Source of the DNA: Roseimaritima ulvae
GTDB lineage: Bacteria; Planctomycetota; Planctomycetia; Pirellulales; Pirellulaceae
NCBI RefSeq assembly: GCF_008065135.1
Contig: NZ_CP042914.1
Span: 7,111,404-7,175,403 of the forward strand
Direction of reading: 5' to 3'
Length of the DNA stretch: 64,000 nucleotides
The notes beneath the pieces were generated by a model, which was not told the origin of the DNA, did not search any database, and was given only the letters and a program-made list of their open reading frames with translations. Below, piece by piece: positions 38,495 through 47,885 of this stretch; within the stretch, counting starts at the first letter, position 1; each line of letters starts with the position of its first letter. The position numbers and the translations under genes are program-made.

Positions 38495-40513
38495 ATGGAA
38501 CACGGCAGCTTGAACACGGCAGCACGGCACCCTCCTGCGGGAGACTCACACAGCACGAGCGGGAAACAAAACCGGATGGACGACGCTCCCGCTTGCGACT
38601 TCCACAAGCTCTTCGATCGTTCCCCGGCCGGCATTTATGTCGTCCAGGCGGAGCGGATTCGGTATGCCAACCCCGTGCTGGGGCAGCTGCTGGTCCGCGA
38701 TTGCGCGGCGCTGGCCGACGCATCGCTGCTGAGCTTTATCCACCCCGCTGACCGGCCAGACGTGGAACAACAGCGACGGCAACAACTGCAGAAATCCGCG
38801 AGCTGCAGGTTGCGGGCGCGTATCGTGCGGGGCGACGGCAGCTTCAAGGCGGTGGAGCTGATGGAAGCACTGGTCGACGATGACGCACTCACCGGCCAAC
38901 CAGACGGCCCGGTCCTGGTGGGAGTCATGATGGATGGGACGGATCACCACCAAGCGGACCTGAAGATCCAAGAACGGCTGAACTTTGAACGCTTGCTGGC
39001 CGATCTGTCGGCCGGTTTCGTCAACCTGCCGTGCGAACAAATCGCCAGCCGGATCGATACCAGTTTGAAATTGCTGGTGGAGTTTCTAGGAAACGATCGC
39101 AGTACCTTTGTGGAGTTCGGGAGCGACGAAGACCAGGTGCAGATCTCGCATTCCTACGCCGTACCGGGTTGCCCGCCCTTCCCTATCGGTCCCTTCGCCG
39201 TCGCCAAATTGCCTTGGTTCATCAACGAGTTCCGCAGCGGCAACAGCGTGTTCATGCGCAACATCCCCGAAGACCTGCCTGACTCGGCGATCGAAGAACG
39301 CGAGCGTTGCCTGCGGGAAGGCATCCAGTCCAACGTCACCGTGCCGCTGAGGGCCGGCGGCGAACTGCTGGGCGGACTGACCTTTGCATTCATCCGCAAA
39401 CGATGCGACTGGTCTCGCGAAGTCCTCTCGCGTCTGAGTTTGATCGGAGAGGTGTTTGCGCATGCCTTGTTGCGCCGCCGCAATGAATACCTGCTGCGAA
39501 AAACGATGGAGGAGAATCTACGCCTGCGGCAGCAATTGGAACAAGACAATCTGTACCTGCGTGAACAGGTGGTGCTGAAACACAGTCACGGACGCATCAT
39601 CGGACAAAGCGACGCGATCACTCAAGTGCTGGCGGATATCGAACGGGTGGCCACGACCGATGCCCCGGTGTTGCTGAGTGGTGAGACCGGCACGGGCAAG
39701 GAGTTGTTGGCTCAGACGATCCACGAGCTGAGCCTCCGCAAGGGGCGGCCGATGATCGTGGTCAATTGCGCATCGCTGCCAGCTACGCTGATCGAAAGCG
39801 AATTGTTTGGGCGAGCCGCCGGGGCCTACACCGGCGCCGTATCGGCTCAAACCGGACGTTTTGAATTGGCCGACGGGTCCACGCTGTTTCTTGACGAGAT
39901 CGGAGAATTTCCGCTTGAGTTGCAGGCCAAACTGCTGCGTGTCTTACAAGACGGCCGCTTCGAACGCTTGGGAACCGCACAAACCATCTCGGTCGATGTC
40001 CGCATCATCGCCGCCACCAACCGCGATCTGGAAGCGGCTACTCGCGATAACCTCTTCCGGCCGGACCTGTACCACCGCTTAAACGTGTTCCCCATCCAGG
40101 TACCGCCGCTGCGCGAACGACGCGACGATATCCCTCTGCTGACCTGGGCCTTCGTCGAAGCCTTGGGCAAGCGGATGGGCAAGTCCATCAAGTGCATTCC
40201 TCGCAAGGCCATGCAGCAGTTACAGGATTACGATTGGCCGGGCAATATCCGCGAATTGAGTAATGCCGTGGAGCGTGCCATGATCCTGGCCGACGGCGAC
40301 ACCCTGCACATCGAACCACCGGCCGGCTCGCATTCCGGCCCCACCGCGAACAAAACACTCAAGCAAGTCGAGCGAGAGCAGATCCTGCACGTGCTGGAAG
40401 AAACCGGCTGGCGAATCCGCGGCAAAGGCGGCGCGGCGGAACGTCTGGACATCAAACCCACCACGCTGGAAGCCCGCATGGCACGGCAAGGGATCCAACG
40501 CCCAGGCCGCTGA
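38495..40513 (+). CDS. Sigma-54-type transcriptional activator with PAS, GAF, AAA+ and Fis domains
   Basis: A 672-residue regulator. A PAS-like region (about 40-140; [21 protein letters not shown]) is followed by a GAF domain (about 165-320), a coiled linker, the AAA+ domain (about 365-600) and a C-terminal Fis-type helix-turn-helix (about 625-668). The ATPase has Walker A GETGTGKE, the sigma-54 contact loop as GAYTGA (usual form GAFTGA) and Walker [10 protein letters not shown]. It should activate sigma-54 promoters on a signal sensed by PAS/GAF. It is divergent from the sulfatase locus, so it may control it (inference). The start is uncertain: ATG 38495, TTG 38456 or ATG 38576. Confidence 0.9.
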   Translation: MEHGSLNTAARHPPAGDSHSTSGKQNRMDDAPACDFHKLFDRSPAGIYVVQAERIRYANPVLGQLLVRDCAALADASLLSFIHPADRPDVEQQRRQQLQKSASCRLRARIVRGDGSFKAVELMEALVDDDALTGQPDGPVLVGVMMDGTDHHQADLKIQERLNFERLLADLSAGFVNLPCEQIASRIDTSLKLLVEFLGNDRSTFVEFGSDEDQVQISHSYAVPGCPPFPIGPFAVAKLPWFINEFRSGNSVFMRNIPEDLPDSAIEERERCLREGIQSNVTVPLRAGGELLGGLTFAFIRKRCDWSREVLSRLSLIGEVFAHALLRRRNEYLLRKTMEENLRLRQQLEQDNLYLREQVVLKHSHGRIIGQSDAITQVLADIERVATTDAPVLLSGETGTGKELLAQTIHELSLRKGRPMIVVNCASLPATLIESELFGRAAGAYTGAVSAQTGRFELADGSTLFLDEIGEFPLELQAKLLRVLQDGRFERLGTAQTISVDVRIIAATNRDLEAATRDNLFRPDLYHRLNVFPIQVPPLRERRDDIPLLTWAFVEALGKRMGKSIKCIPRKAMQQLQDYDWPGNIRELSNAVERAMILADGDTLHIEPPAGSHSGPTANKTLKQVEREQILHVLEETGWRIRGKGGAAERLDIKPTTLEARMARQGIQRPGR

Positions 40514-40547
40514 ATTGCCAGACGGCCTCACTGCACCTTCCCCCTGG

Positions 40548-41857
40548 GGGCTCTTCGTCGGTTTTAGTGGCTGAAATCGGGCTCCATCTTTAGGGCCCCA
40601 CAATAAAACAAGATGCGGGTGCGGTAGTTCTCGAAGTTGCGAAAGCCGCGGGCCGCCGACTTGATGGCCTGCACTCGACCGTTGAAGGCCTCACTTTTGG
40701 CATTGGTGATGGAGTACTCGAAGTAGGCCAGCAAGCCGGCGAGGTGTTTCTTGAGCATTCTCGCAACCTTCTTGATCGGATCGAGTTTGCTACGAATGGC
40801 CCATGCGTACCAACGGTCAAAGAACTTCTTCGCCCAAGCGCCGCTGCGGTATGTCCAGAAGTCACGAAACATTTCCTTGATTCCCCACGCACGTGCCGTC
40901 TTGATCGCGACTTGCCGAATGTCTTCGATTTGCTTTTGCGTGGCATCATCAAGAGTCTCCTCGTTGTAGAGCCAAAGTTGACGCGTACCCGTCAGGTCAT
41001 TAATGCCTTCGCTTCGGAGCAGTTTGTTCTCTCGGCGTCGAACCAGATCGACCGCTTCGCCGAGGTATTGGCTGATGTGGAAATGGTCGTGAACGATCTT
41101 CGCCTGGGGAACTTGTTTGACAATGCTGTTTCGAAAAGCTTGCCAGAAGTCCACGGCGACTGCCCGAATGCCCGATTTTTGCTCATCGGTGAGACTGTCA
41201 AAGAGTTTGTCACAAGATGCCTCGCTGCGGTCTTTGACGACTTCCAGCACTCGCGATCCTTCCAGGTCAACCATCAGCGACACGTAGTCCTGACCTTTGC
41301 CAAAGCTCTTTTCATCAATGCCCAGGGTTTCAATCGGATCGGTATCACGACGCTGTAGTCCTCGCTCAACCCCGCGTTGCATGAGCTCGTGAGCGGTCTT
41401 CCAAGAGACCTTCAGTAACTTGGTCGCCGCCGAAACGCTGCTAGCCGCCTGAAGGACTTTGATCGCAAAAGCTTCAAACATCAGCGTGAATCGAGAGTGC
41501 TTCCCTGCCCAGGGTACGGCAATCGTTTTCACACCGCACCGATCGCATTTTGAACGAGGAATTGCCGCTTCGATAATGGTCTCGAACTGCATCGTGTCCA
41601 AGTGCCTCCACTGACGCGTTGACGCGGTATCCGCACGAGAGCATTCGTCCTGGCACTCGGGGCAGCAGAGCTTGCCGCCAGAGTGACGTAATTGGATGAC
41701 GACACTATTGGCTTCCATCTGAAGGTCAACGTTCTGGACCTGCCACTGGTCATCAAGTCCCAGCAGCAAACGATAGTGGGCATGTAGTTCATTCATGCTG
41801 CCATGATAGAAAATCCAAGACAGCTGGGACATTAGCCACTAAATTTGACGAAGAGCC
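40548..41857. mobile_element. ISL3-family insertion sequence, apparently complete
   Basis: The element is about 1310 bp. The ends are imperfect inverted repeats: GGGCTCTTCGTCGGTTTTAG on the left against GGCTCTTCGTCAAATTTAG read inwards from the right. An 8-bp direct repeat CCCCCTGG flanks it (40540-40547 and 41858-41865), the target duplication size expected for ISL3. Joining the flanks restores a CCCCCTGGGAGGGT palindrome, so the target was one of the hairpin repeats of this genome. Confidence 0.88.
40564..41796 (-). CDS. ISL3-family transposase
   Basis: A 410-residue DDE transposase. An N-terminal zinc-binding region (CCPECQDEC and CDRCG, about 44-90) is followed by a helix-turn-helix part (SSVSAATKLLKVSWKTAHEL) and the DDE core: GIDEKSFGKG, AVAVDFWQAF with the following VHDHFHI, and the acidic residue in TNAKSEAFNGRVQ. 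The frame is open and full length, so it may be active. I begin at ATG 41796, as MNELHAHYRLLLG is a natural start; ATG 41832 would add 12 residues. It almost fills the element. Confidence 0.92.
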   Translation of the reverse strand: MNELHAHYRLLLGLDDQWQVQNVDLQMEANSVVIQLRHSGGKLCCPECQDECSRADTASTRQWRHLDTMQFETIIEAAIPRSKCDRCGVKTIAVPWAGKHSRFTLMFEAFAIKVLQAASSVSAATKLLKVSWKTAHELMQRGVERGLQRRDTDPIETLGIDEKSFGKGQDYVSLMVDLEGSRVLEVVKDRSEASCDKLFDSLTDEQKSGIRAVAVDFWQAFRNSIVKQVPQAKIVHDHFHISQYLGEAVDLVRRRENKLLRSEGINDLTGTRQLWLYNEETLDDATQKQIEDIRQVAIKTARAWGIKEMFRDFWTYRSGAWAKKFFDRWYAWAIRSKLDPIKKVARMLKKHLAGLLAYFEYSITNAKSEAFNGRVQAIKSAARGFRNFENYRTRILFYCGALKMEPDFSH

Positions 41858-41865
41858 CCCCCTGG

Positions 41866-41920
41866 GAGGGTCGAGCGTCAGCGAGGGGAGGGTGAAATGC
41901 TACTTAGCCAGGCGTCTCCG
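41866..41920. repeat. Remainder of the hairpin repeat hit by the ISL3 element
   Basis: GGAGGGTCGAGCGTCAGCGAGGGGAGGGTGAAATGCTACTTAGCCAGGCGTC continues the palindromic repeat on the right side of the element. The last part, GGGAGGGTGAAATGCTA, then a TTAG and CAGGCGTC run, matches 10842-10872 beside the MscS gene. Confidence 0.6.
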
Positions 41921-41988
41921 ATTCCCAACGATCCTCGCTCGGGGTTCTCGCGTTAGCAGAACCCCCTCTGCACGGCTTGTCCCGGTCC

Positions 41989-43365
41989 TCAGACCGCGCC
42001 CTGCGGTTCAGGTGCCGGCGTCTTCTGCAACGTTTCTAAAGCGATCGGCAGATGTTCCGGGCTGTCCTGCAGCAGACCTTCAAAGTGCGCTTGAGGATCC
42101 TCGAACCAACGCTGGTAGGCTGCCGCAAACAAATCGATGAACTCGTAGTCACAAGCTCGCAGCGCCCGCACAAAACATCGATCAAAGGCCGGCAGAACGC
42201 GATCCGGGACCGAGTCGAGGGTTGCCAGGGCATACACGCCGGCAAACACGAGGTGTCGGTGGTTGTCTCCCAACATCATCGCGGCGGTCTCCACGGTGGC
42301 TTCATCCAGTTTCCCTAGTCTCGTTAACGCACACATGGCTTTCGCACGAACTTCGTCATCACGATGGTCCGTCAGCAGCCGCAATTCACGAACCACCGCT
42401 TCGCTGGCGATCGCTGGTTGCTCCGTTGCCAAGCGTTCGGTGGCCGCAATCGCATGTAGTGTGACCGCGAGGTTCGCCGAACGCAGCTTTTCCAACAGCA
42501 GCGTTTCCTGCTGGTCATTCAGCGGGCCGTCGGACTGCCAATGCCGAATCGCGATCACTTGTTTCGACGCGGACGCACTGGCCGCCAAGCTCCACCATTC
42601 GCTTGGCGACTGCGTCAACCAAGAACGCTTGGCCCGTGGTTGGAAAAAGGAATCGTTGGTTTTTAGCAAAAACTTCAGCGAGGTGCGCATCGGGCGTTTG
42701 AGTTCGCCGGGCAAATCGTTCGCCCAGTCGGGCGTCGCCTCGTCCCGAGCCCAAGCGGCAAGCGCGTTGACATAGGGGAGTGCTTGGTAATCCAGGAACG
42801 GTCGCGGGAGAAGTTCCCACTGTGTGGAATCCCAGTGATGCGTCGGCTTGGCGACGAGGCTGATGGCGTTGCGGAGCATCCCAAGTCCCGTCCCGACAAC
42901 GGCAAGCTCAACGCGTTCAGGCAGGTGTGCCGCGGCGTAGTTGTGTTGGTCAAGCAGATCGCTGACAACGCCGTTGATCAGGGCGGCGAGTCCCATTTGC
43001 CGGTCGCTGTCAATGTCCAGATCCAGTGTGATCGTTCGACTGGCCGCATCATACCGCCCCGGCAGTTCGCTAGGGCCGTCGCAAGACCCGCCACCACAGC
43101 CACCGCCGCAAGATCTCTGCGCCAGCTGAAGGCTAGGAAAAACTCGCAAGCGAATCCCGCTGGTATCGTGCCCCAGGTGTTTGCCCAGGAACTCCATCAC
43201 CTGCTGCGGATCCCGCTGGGCTTCGTATACATCAAACAGCGTCTTCGAAGTCAACACAGGAAGTACGAAGCGTTCAAAACCAACGCGCTCAGCGAGCTGT
43301 TGCAGGCAAAATTCGATCCGCGACTTTTCGCCGTCGGGCAGATTCGCTTTCGGCTTAAAGAACAC
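41989..43365 (-). CDS. Hypothetical protein with C-terminal HEAT-like repeats and Gly/Cys loop
   Basis: A 458-residue protein not recognised beyond fold hints. No signal peptide or membrane segment. Residues about 85-100 form a Gly/Cys-rich loop (RSCGGGCGGGSCDG) that could bind metal. The second half (about 280-450) is helical, with repeated A-x-x-A-L-x-x-L units (DDEVRAKAMCALTRLGKLDEA, VFAGVYALATLDSVPD), like HEAT repeats. The start is GTG 43365, supported by GAGGAG eight bases upstream. It is a stand-alone gene between the ISL3 element and the tandem array. Function unknown. Confidence 0.72.
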   Translation of the reverse strand: MFFKPKANLPDGEKSRIEFCLQQLAERVGFERFVLPVLTSKTLFDVYEAQRDPQQVMEFLGKHLGHDTSGIRLRVFPSLQLAQRSCGGGCGGGSCDGPSELPGRYDAASRTITLDLDIDSDRQMGLAALINGVVSDLLDQHNYAAAHLPERVELAVVGTGLGMLRNAISLVAKPTHHWDSTQWELLPRPFLDYQALPYVNALAAWARDEATPDWANDLPGELKRPMRTSLKFLLKTNDSFFQPRAKRSWLTQSPSEWWSLAASASASKQVIAIRHWQSDGPLNDQQETLLLEKLRSANLAVTLHAIAATERLATEQPAIASEAVVRELRLLTDHRDDEVRAKAMCALTRLGKLDEATVETAAMMLGDNHRHLVFAGVYALATLDSVPDRVLPAFDRCFVRALRACDYEFIDLFAAAYQRWFEDPQAHFEGLLQDSPEHLPIALETLQKTPAPEPQGAV

Positions 43366-43845
43366 GATAAACGCTCCTCAACAGAAACAAAATTCAAACA
43401 CCGGGCCCCGTCCACATACCGGGTAGCAGAATACAAGAATCCCAATCGCAGAGCAGCACCAATTTCGCCTCCGCAAGCAGTCGATCGCTTGCTCCCGTTT
43501 GCCCGCTAGCCGCAGAATCCTACTCGTTTAATGACAAAACGGCGGGTACAGTCACCGGACTCGCCTTCTTCGGGTCGGGCTGATGGCTTGGCTTGCGCGG
43601 TCGATGCGCTTGGGGATTGGGCAGAAAGATGGTTACAGGAAGATACTGCTCGGGCGCTGATGCGGCATGTTTTCTTGTCCTCAATATTCTTGCCCATCTT
43701 CGAGCATGGGCTGACGGGAACTGGGCTCGCGCGGTCGATGCGTTTGGGATTGGGCAAGAAAATGGTTGCAGGAAGATGCTGCTCGGGCGCTGCTGCGGCA
43801 TGTTTTTTCGCGGTAGGGACCGCCGTTACCGGCGGCCCCCCGCAC

Positions 43846-43879
43846 AGATCCGTACTAGAAGAATTACCTCATACGGCTC
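43846..43879 (-). ncRNA. Group II intron domain V
   Basis: A 34-nt hairpin starting GAGCCGTAT and ending TACGGATCT, with a two-base bulge region, the catalytic heart of the ribozyme. The AGC triad is present. The pair normally formed by G and U in the lower stem is G opposite A here. Confidence 0.75.
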
Positions 43880-45362
43880 CTGCGTTGAGTCGAGCGCGAA
43901 AGCGGATGTTGGGGTACGGGTGGATCACCCGCAGTGGAGGAAAGTACTTCTCGATCAGGCGCCTCATGCGCACCCACGTCCAGCGTGAGCGCTGCGACCT
44001 GCGTCGAAGTTCATTCAACCACATCTTGCCGACTTCGCGACGGAACACCTGCATCTGACGCATGTTGCCGGGGATGGCATGATAGTTCAGCCAACCCTGC
44101 AGCACGCGGCGTAGCCATGTGCCCACCTCGCCTGTCGGCCAGTGACGACGCCGGCGAAGTTTCTGCTTGAGCTTAGCGAGCGTTGCACGCAGGCGCTTCG
44201 TCATCGTTTCGCGGTGAATCGCGAACCAGCCGTCTCGCCGGTTCGTGCCGCAGCGATGAGTAAAGCCAAGAAAGTCGAACGTTTCCGGTCGCCCCTGCCC
44301 TCGTGACGCTCGACGTTCAGCCGCATAGCGGCCGAACTCGATCAAACGCGTCTTCTCGTCGTGTAGCTTCAAGCCGTACTTGCCAAAGCGGTGGCGTAGC
44401 TCCTTGAGACATGCCTCCGCTTCCGCTTTCCGTTCAAAGCCAATCACAAAGTCGTCCGCGTAACGAATCACGACCACGTCGCCTCGCCCGCGTTGACTGC
44501 GCCACCACTGAATCCAAAGGTCGAAAACATAGTGCAGGTACACGTTGGCGAGCAGCGGTGAAACCACGGCCCCTTGCGGCGTTCCTACGTCTGTCTTGGA
44601 CCACGCGCCCTCTTCGCTGACCCCGGCACGAAGCCATTTGCGGACCAGACGGAGAATGCGCTTGTCGCCGATGCGATGCTCCAAGAACGTGAGCAACCAC
44701 TGGTGGTCGATCGTGTCAAAGAAGCCTTCCACGTCGGCGTCCAACACCCAGTTCACCTTCTTGCGTCGCAGGCCGACCGTTAGCGCATCAAGCGCATCGT
44801 GCTGGCTGCGTCGCGGGCGGAAGCCGTAACTGAAGCCGAGAAAATCCTGCTCATAAACGCATTGCAGCACCAGCACGGTCGCCTTCTGGACAATCTTGTC
44901 CTCCAGCGATGCGATCCCGATCGGGCGTTTCCGACCGTCGGCTTTGGCGATGTAAAGACGCTTCGAGGGTTTCGCCCGGTAGGCTCCCCGGTGAATGCGA
45001 CCGTGGAGATCGGCGATCCGATCTTCGCGGCCTGGTTCGTATTCTCGCCATGTTTCTTCATCAACGCCCGCTGCCGCATCTTTCTTCAACTCGTCGAAGG
45101 CGGTATGCAGCATGCAAACATCGATGTGATGAAGCAGCGACGTGAACTTCAGCTCGGGATGAATCCGAGCTGTTTCGCGCACGCCATGCAGTCCGAGGGA
45201 TCGGTTTCGTTTCCGCGACGGAGCACGGGTCCGATCAGACTGCAAGACGTTCCTCTTCGCTGGGGCCCTTTCCTCGACAGACTCCGCGGCGGGTTCAGTC
45301 CCCGCGTTGTTCGTCTGCGTCGACGGTACTACGACCCCATCAGACTTCCCATCGGCGTTCAT
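43869..45362 (-). CDS. ltrA: Group II intron reverse transcriptase / maturase
   Basis: A 497-residue intron-encoded protein that helps the intron RNA splice and copies it into DNA. Reverse transcriptase blocks are in order: DAAAGVDEETW, KRPIGIASLEDKIVQ, FSYGFRPRRSQHDAL, WVLDADVEGFFDTIDH, GTPQGAVVSPLLANVYLHY and the catalytic YADDFVIGF. A maturase X domain follows (WLRRVLQGWLNYHAIPGN). No HNH endonuclease domain is present, so retrohoming would rely on nicked or single-stranded targets. The stop codon (43869-43871) lies inside domain V. The frame is intact. Confidence 0.95.
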   Translation of the reverse strand: MNADGKSDGVVVPSTQTNNAGTEPAAESVEERAPAKRNVLQSDRTRAPSRKRNRSLGLHGVRETARIHPELKFTSLLHHIDVCMLHTAFDELKKDAAAGVDEETWREYEPGREDRIADLHGRIHRGAYRAKPSKRLYIAKADGRKRPIGIASLEDKIVQKATVLVLQCVYEQDFLGFSYGFRPRRSQHDALDALTVGLRRKKVNWVLDADVEGFFDTIDHQWLLTFLEHRIGDKRILRLVRKWLRAGVSEEGAWSKTDVGTPQGAVVSPLLANVYLHYVFDLWIQWWRSQRGRGDVVVIRYADDFVIGFERKAEAEACLKELRHRFGKYGLKLHDEKTRLIEFGRYAAERRASRGQGRPETFDFLGFTHRCGTNRRDGWFAIHRETMTKRLRATLAKLKQKLRRRRHWPTGEVGTWLRRVLQGWLNYHAIPGNMRQMQVFRREVGKMWLNELRRRSQRSRWTWVRMRRLIEKYFPPLRVIHPYPNIRFRARLNAGAV

Positions 45363-46219
45363 ATCAGCCTTGCCCTCGGTGAGGTTCGCTGACCGTCCCC
45401 ACCCTGAACCGAAATCGGCTCAGCACGGGGAACCAATGGGACCTCCCGGTTCTCGCGTTTGGGATTTCCACGCATGCACAGGTTCTCAGACTCCGCCGTG
45501 CCTCGATACGCCTTGCCTAATGACGGCGCATCAAGTGTTGTCTTCCCCTGGGCAAGACCGGGTCGACACACGGGACTAAATTGATTTCGGAGCTCAATGG
45601 CTGGCCTGCGTTTCCCTCCTGCACGGACGCTCAGCACGACGTCGTTACCTTCATCGCACCTCCGCCGGAGGCCGAAGTAGTAGGCTAAACTTTCTTCGTA
45701 GAACTTTTTCATTTTCCTATCCCAAACCGGTTTTATCCCGGCGCACCTTGCCCTCAATATTCTTGCCCATCTTCGAGCATGGGCTGACGGGAACTGGGCT
45801 CGCGCGGTCGATGCGCTTGGGATTGGGCAGGAAAATGGTTGCAGGAAGATGCTGCTCGGGCGCTGCTGCGGCATGTTTTCTTGTCCTCAATATTTTTGCC
45901 CATCTTCGAGCATGGGCTGACGGGAACTGGGCTCGCGCGGTCGATGCGTTTGGGATTGGGCAGAAAGATGGTTGCAGGAAGATGCTGCGCGGACGCTGCT
46001 GCGGCATGTTTTCTTGTCCTCAATATTCTTGCCCATCTTCGAGCATGGGCTGACGGGAACTGGGCTCGCGCGGTCGATGCGTTTGGGATTGGGCAGAAAG
46101 ATGGTTGCAGGAAGATGCTGCTCGGGCGCTGCTGCGCCATGTTTTCTTGTCCTCAATATTCTTGCCCATCTTCGAGCATGGGCTGACGGGGCTGAGCTCG
46201 CGCGGTCGATGCGTTTGGG

Positions 46220-46500
46220 CACTCGCGCTTTCCGGCCGCCAAAATCCATCTACCAATGATAAACTTTTCGCGATGACCTCCAACATCTTGGAGAATCCCC
46301 ATGCAATGGAGGCTCAACGCGGACCGCTTCCGGACGGCGGCTTGGCCGTAAGTCGCTTCTGCCATATGGCTTACCGCTTTGCCGGCGACGGATTAGTCCA
46401 GCGGCATAGGACTTGCCTTACAGCTCCGACGGCTCCAAGCCCATGTTTGGGCCATCGCTCCGATGCTTTTCTTGGGATAGGTCGAGTTAAGGTAGTTCCG
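46220..46500. other. Intergenic region after the tandem array, nothing recognised
   Basis: This 281-bp stretch shows no domain-bearing frame, no tRNA and no clear promoter. A frame running in from the array continues into the next gene, but only the part from ATG 46501 resembles a protein family. Confidence 0.5.
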
Positions 46501-46833
46501 ATGATTCAAGCCGTGTTGCGGTTGGTGGCTCCGGTCGACAAGCGAGATGAGATCCTTCAGGTCTTGTCCGGTTTGTCCGGTCCCACCGAAGCTTCCAAGG
46601 GCTGCCGTTGTTGTCGCGTGTTATGCGATGCCAATGACAAACATGTGATCACCTATTGGGTCCAACTGGAAACCAGCGAAGACCTGCAAGCCCATTTGCG
46701 GTCGGAACGGTTCCAGATGCTATTGCCTTATATTGACATGTCTCTGGAACCACCTGAAGTTGAGGTTAGCCGTTTGGACGCGATCGGCGGGATGGATTTC
46801 ATCGTCTCGGCGATCCGAGCGCAGCGTGGGTGA
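46501..46833 (+). CDS. Antibiotic biosynthesis monooxygenase (ABM)-like small protein
   Basis: A 110-residue protein of the dimeric alpha+beta barrel fold. The start MIQAVLRLVAPVDKRDEIL, a central CRVLCDANDKHVITYWVQLE and EDLQAHLRSERFQMLLPYI follow the ABM pattern of beta strand, helix, and H-x3-S/E-x-F helix. Relatives are quinol monooxygenases and haem-degrading proteins; the substrate is unknown. An adjacent CRCC pair (SKGCRCCRV) is a little unusual. ATG 46501 is chosen because the similarity begins there. Next gene starts 24 bp on. Confidence 0.78.
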   Translation: MIQAVLRLVAPVDKRDEILQVLSGLSGPTEASKGCRCCRVLCDANDKHVITYWVQLETSEDLQAHLRSERFQMLLPYIDMSLEPPEVEVSRLDAIGGMDFIVSAIRAQRG

Positions 46834-46857
46834 TTGTAATGCAGAGTCTTCTTGCCG

Positions 46858-47793
46858 ATGAGGATTGAACAAGTGAAATCAGTGACAATGACATGCCTGA
46901 CAGCGGCTTGGGGAATGCTGCTGTGCCTGACGCCGGCGGTTGCCGACCAGGCTGCCGACAAACAGGCCGCCGACGAACAGGCGATTCGCGAAGCGGTTGC
47001 GGCCTACGTGGCGGCTTACAATCGCGGGGATGCGGCGGCCGTGGCGGCCATGTGGTCGCCCGATGCCGTCTACACCAACCCGCTCAGCGGCGAACAGGTG
47101 GTCGGCCGAGAGGCGGTGGAAAAACAATTCGCCACGATTTTTAGCGAAAGCAAAGGCGCTAAATTAATCGCCGAAACCAATTCGGTGCAGTTCGTATCTC
47201 CCAACGTCGCCATCGAAAAGGGAACCGCGACGGTTCAGCAAGGCGATGATTTGGCCGACGCGACCGAGTATTCGGCCGTGTACATCAAACGCGACGGCAA
47301 ATGGTTGCTCGATCGCGTCACCGAAACGGATCCGCCGCCTGGCGATTCACCCGGCGCCGAACAGCTCAAACAGCTGGACTGGATGATCGGTTTGTGGGTC
47401 GACGCCGATCAGCAGGCTACGGTGACAACCAAATGCCAATGGACCAAGAACCACAACTTCATGCTCCGCATGTTCTCGGTCGCCGCGGAAGACCAAGTCG
47501 ATTTTGCCGGCCTGCAAATCATCGGCTGGGATCCGGCGAAACAGCAAATCCGATCGTGGGTGTTTGATTCCGATGGCGGATTCGGAACAGGCGAGTGGAC
47601 GCAAAAGGGCGACGCCTGGCATATCAAAGCGACCGGTACGGCCGCCGATGGCAGCAAGTCTTCGGCGGTCAATATCCTCTCCTACCTGGACCCCAACACC
47701 TTTACCTGGCAATCGGTCAACCGCGTCGTCGCCGGGGAACTGCTGCCCAACGTGGATGAAGTCGTCGTGCGGCGGCAGGATTCACAACCCTAA
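46858..47793 (+). CDS. Exported SnoaL-like (DUF4440 / SgcJ-EcaC type) protein with DUF1579-like C-terminal part
   Basis: A 311-residue protein. A signal peptide (about 1-30, ending CLTPAVA-D) is followed by a SnoaL-like/NTF2 fold domain (about 40-155; AIREAVAAYVAAYNRGDAAAVAAMW, YTNPLSGEQVVGREAV, YIKRDGKWLLDRV). A second domain (about 165-305; QLDWMIGLWV, IIGWDPAKQQIRSWVFDSDGGFGTGEW) resembles DUF1579-type lipocalin-like barrels. SnoaL folds bind small hydrophobic ligands; no catalytic claim is made. ATG 46858 is preferred over TTG 46852; ATG 46888 is possible. Confidence 0.8.
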   Translation: MRIEQVKSVTMTCLTAAWGMLLCLTPAVADQAADKQAADEQAIREAVAAYVAAYNRGDAAAVAAMWSPDAVYTNPLSGEQVVGREAVEKQFATIFSESKGAKLIAETNSVQFVSPNVAIEKGTATVQQGDDLADATEYSAVYIKRDGKWLLDRVTETDPPPGDSPGAEQLKQLDWMIGLWVDADQQATVTTKCQWTKNHNFMLRMFSVAAEDQVDFAGLQIIGWDPAKQQIRSWVFDSDGGFGTGEWTQKGDAWHIKATGTAADGSKSSAVNILSYLDPNTFTWQSVNRVVAGELLPNVDEVVVRRQDSQP

Positions 47794-47885
47794 CCCATGA
47801 TGGCGAACCCGCCCGGCGGCGGTCACAGCCAAGATCACATCGAATGCCCAGGATTTGAGCAAACCCACTTTGCAGAGGCGGTGTC

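Larger units (their letters stand above)
43807..45746 (-). mobile_element. Group II intron, full length
   Basis: On the minus strand the element starts with GTGCGCC (45746 downwards), the group II 5' consensus. It encodes a maturase and ends with a 34-nt domain V (43846-43879) and a domain VI hairpin with an unpaired A in CCCTACCGCG. Boundaries are set by comparison with intact repeat units: the exon sequence GGGCAAG/AAAACATG corresponds to GGACAAGAAAACATG in other units. The length is 1940 bp. The 3' end reads GAA instead of the usual A-pyrimidine, although a run of A makes the last bases uncertain. Confidence 0.88.
43572..46219. repeat. 133-bp tandem repeat array, split by a group II intron
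   Basis: Unit starts (CTCAATATT) fall at 43680, 45753, 45886, 46019 and 46152. The uninterrupted steps are exactly 133 bp. A partial unit precedes the first (about 43572-43679) and the last is truncated (46152-46219). About 5.3 unit lengths (708 bp) of repeat remain when the intron (43807-45746) is removed. Units are more than 90 percent alike by eye. Because 133 is not a multiple of three, long open frames appear by chance in several frames; no coding role is supported. Confidence 0.92.

Noticed and set aside
40548-41857. IS element as part of the regulator or sulfatase locus
   Set aside because: It has its own ends and an 8-bp target duplication and lies 34 bp after the regulator stop, so it is an unrelated recent arrival.
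43869-45362. Reverse transcriptase beside direct repeats as a diversity-generating retroelement or retron
   Set aside because: The protein has a maturase X domain and is enclosed by a group II 5' end and domains V and VI. There is no template/variable repeat pair with A-directed changes and no msr/msd structure.
43520-46286. Many overlapping open frames with Ser/Ala/Arg-rich products across the tandem array on both strands
   Set aside because: They shift frame every 133-bp unit, lack ribosome sites and carry no domain. They are by-products of a repeat without stops.
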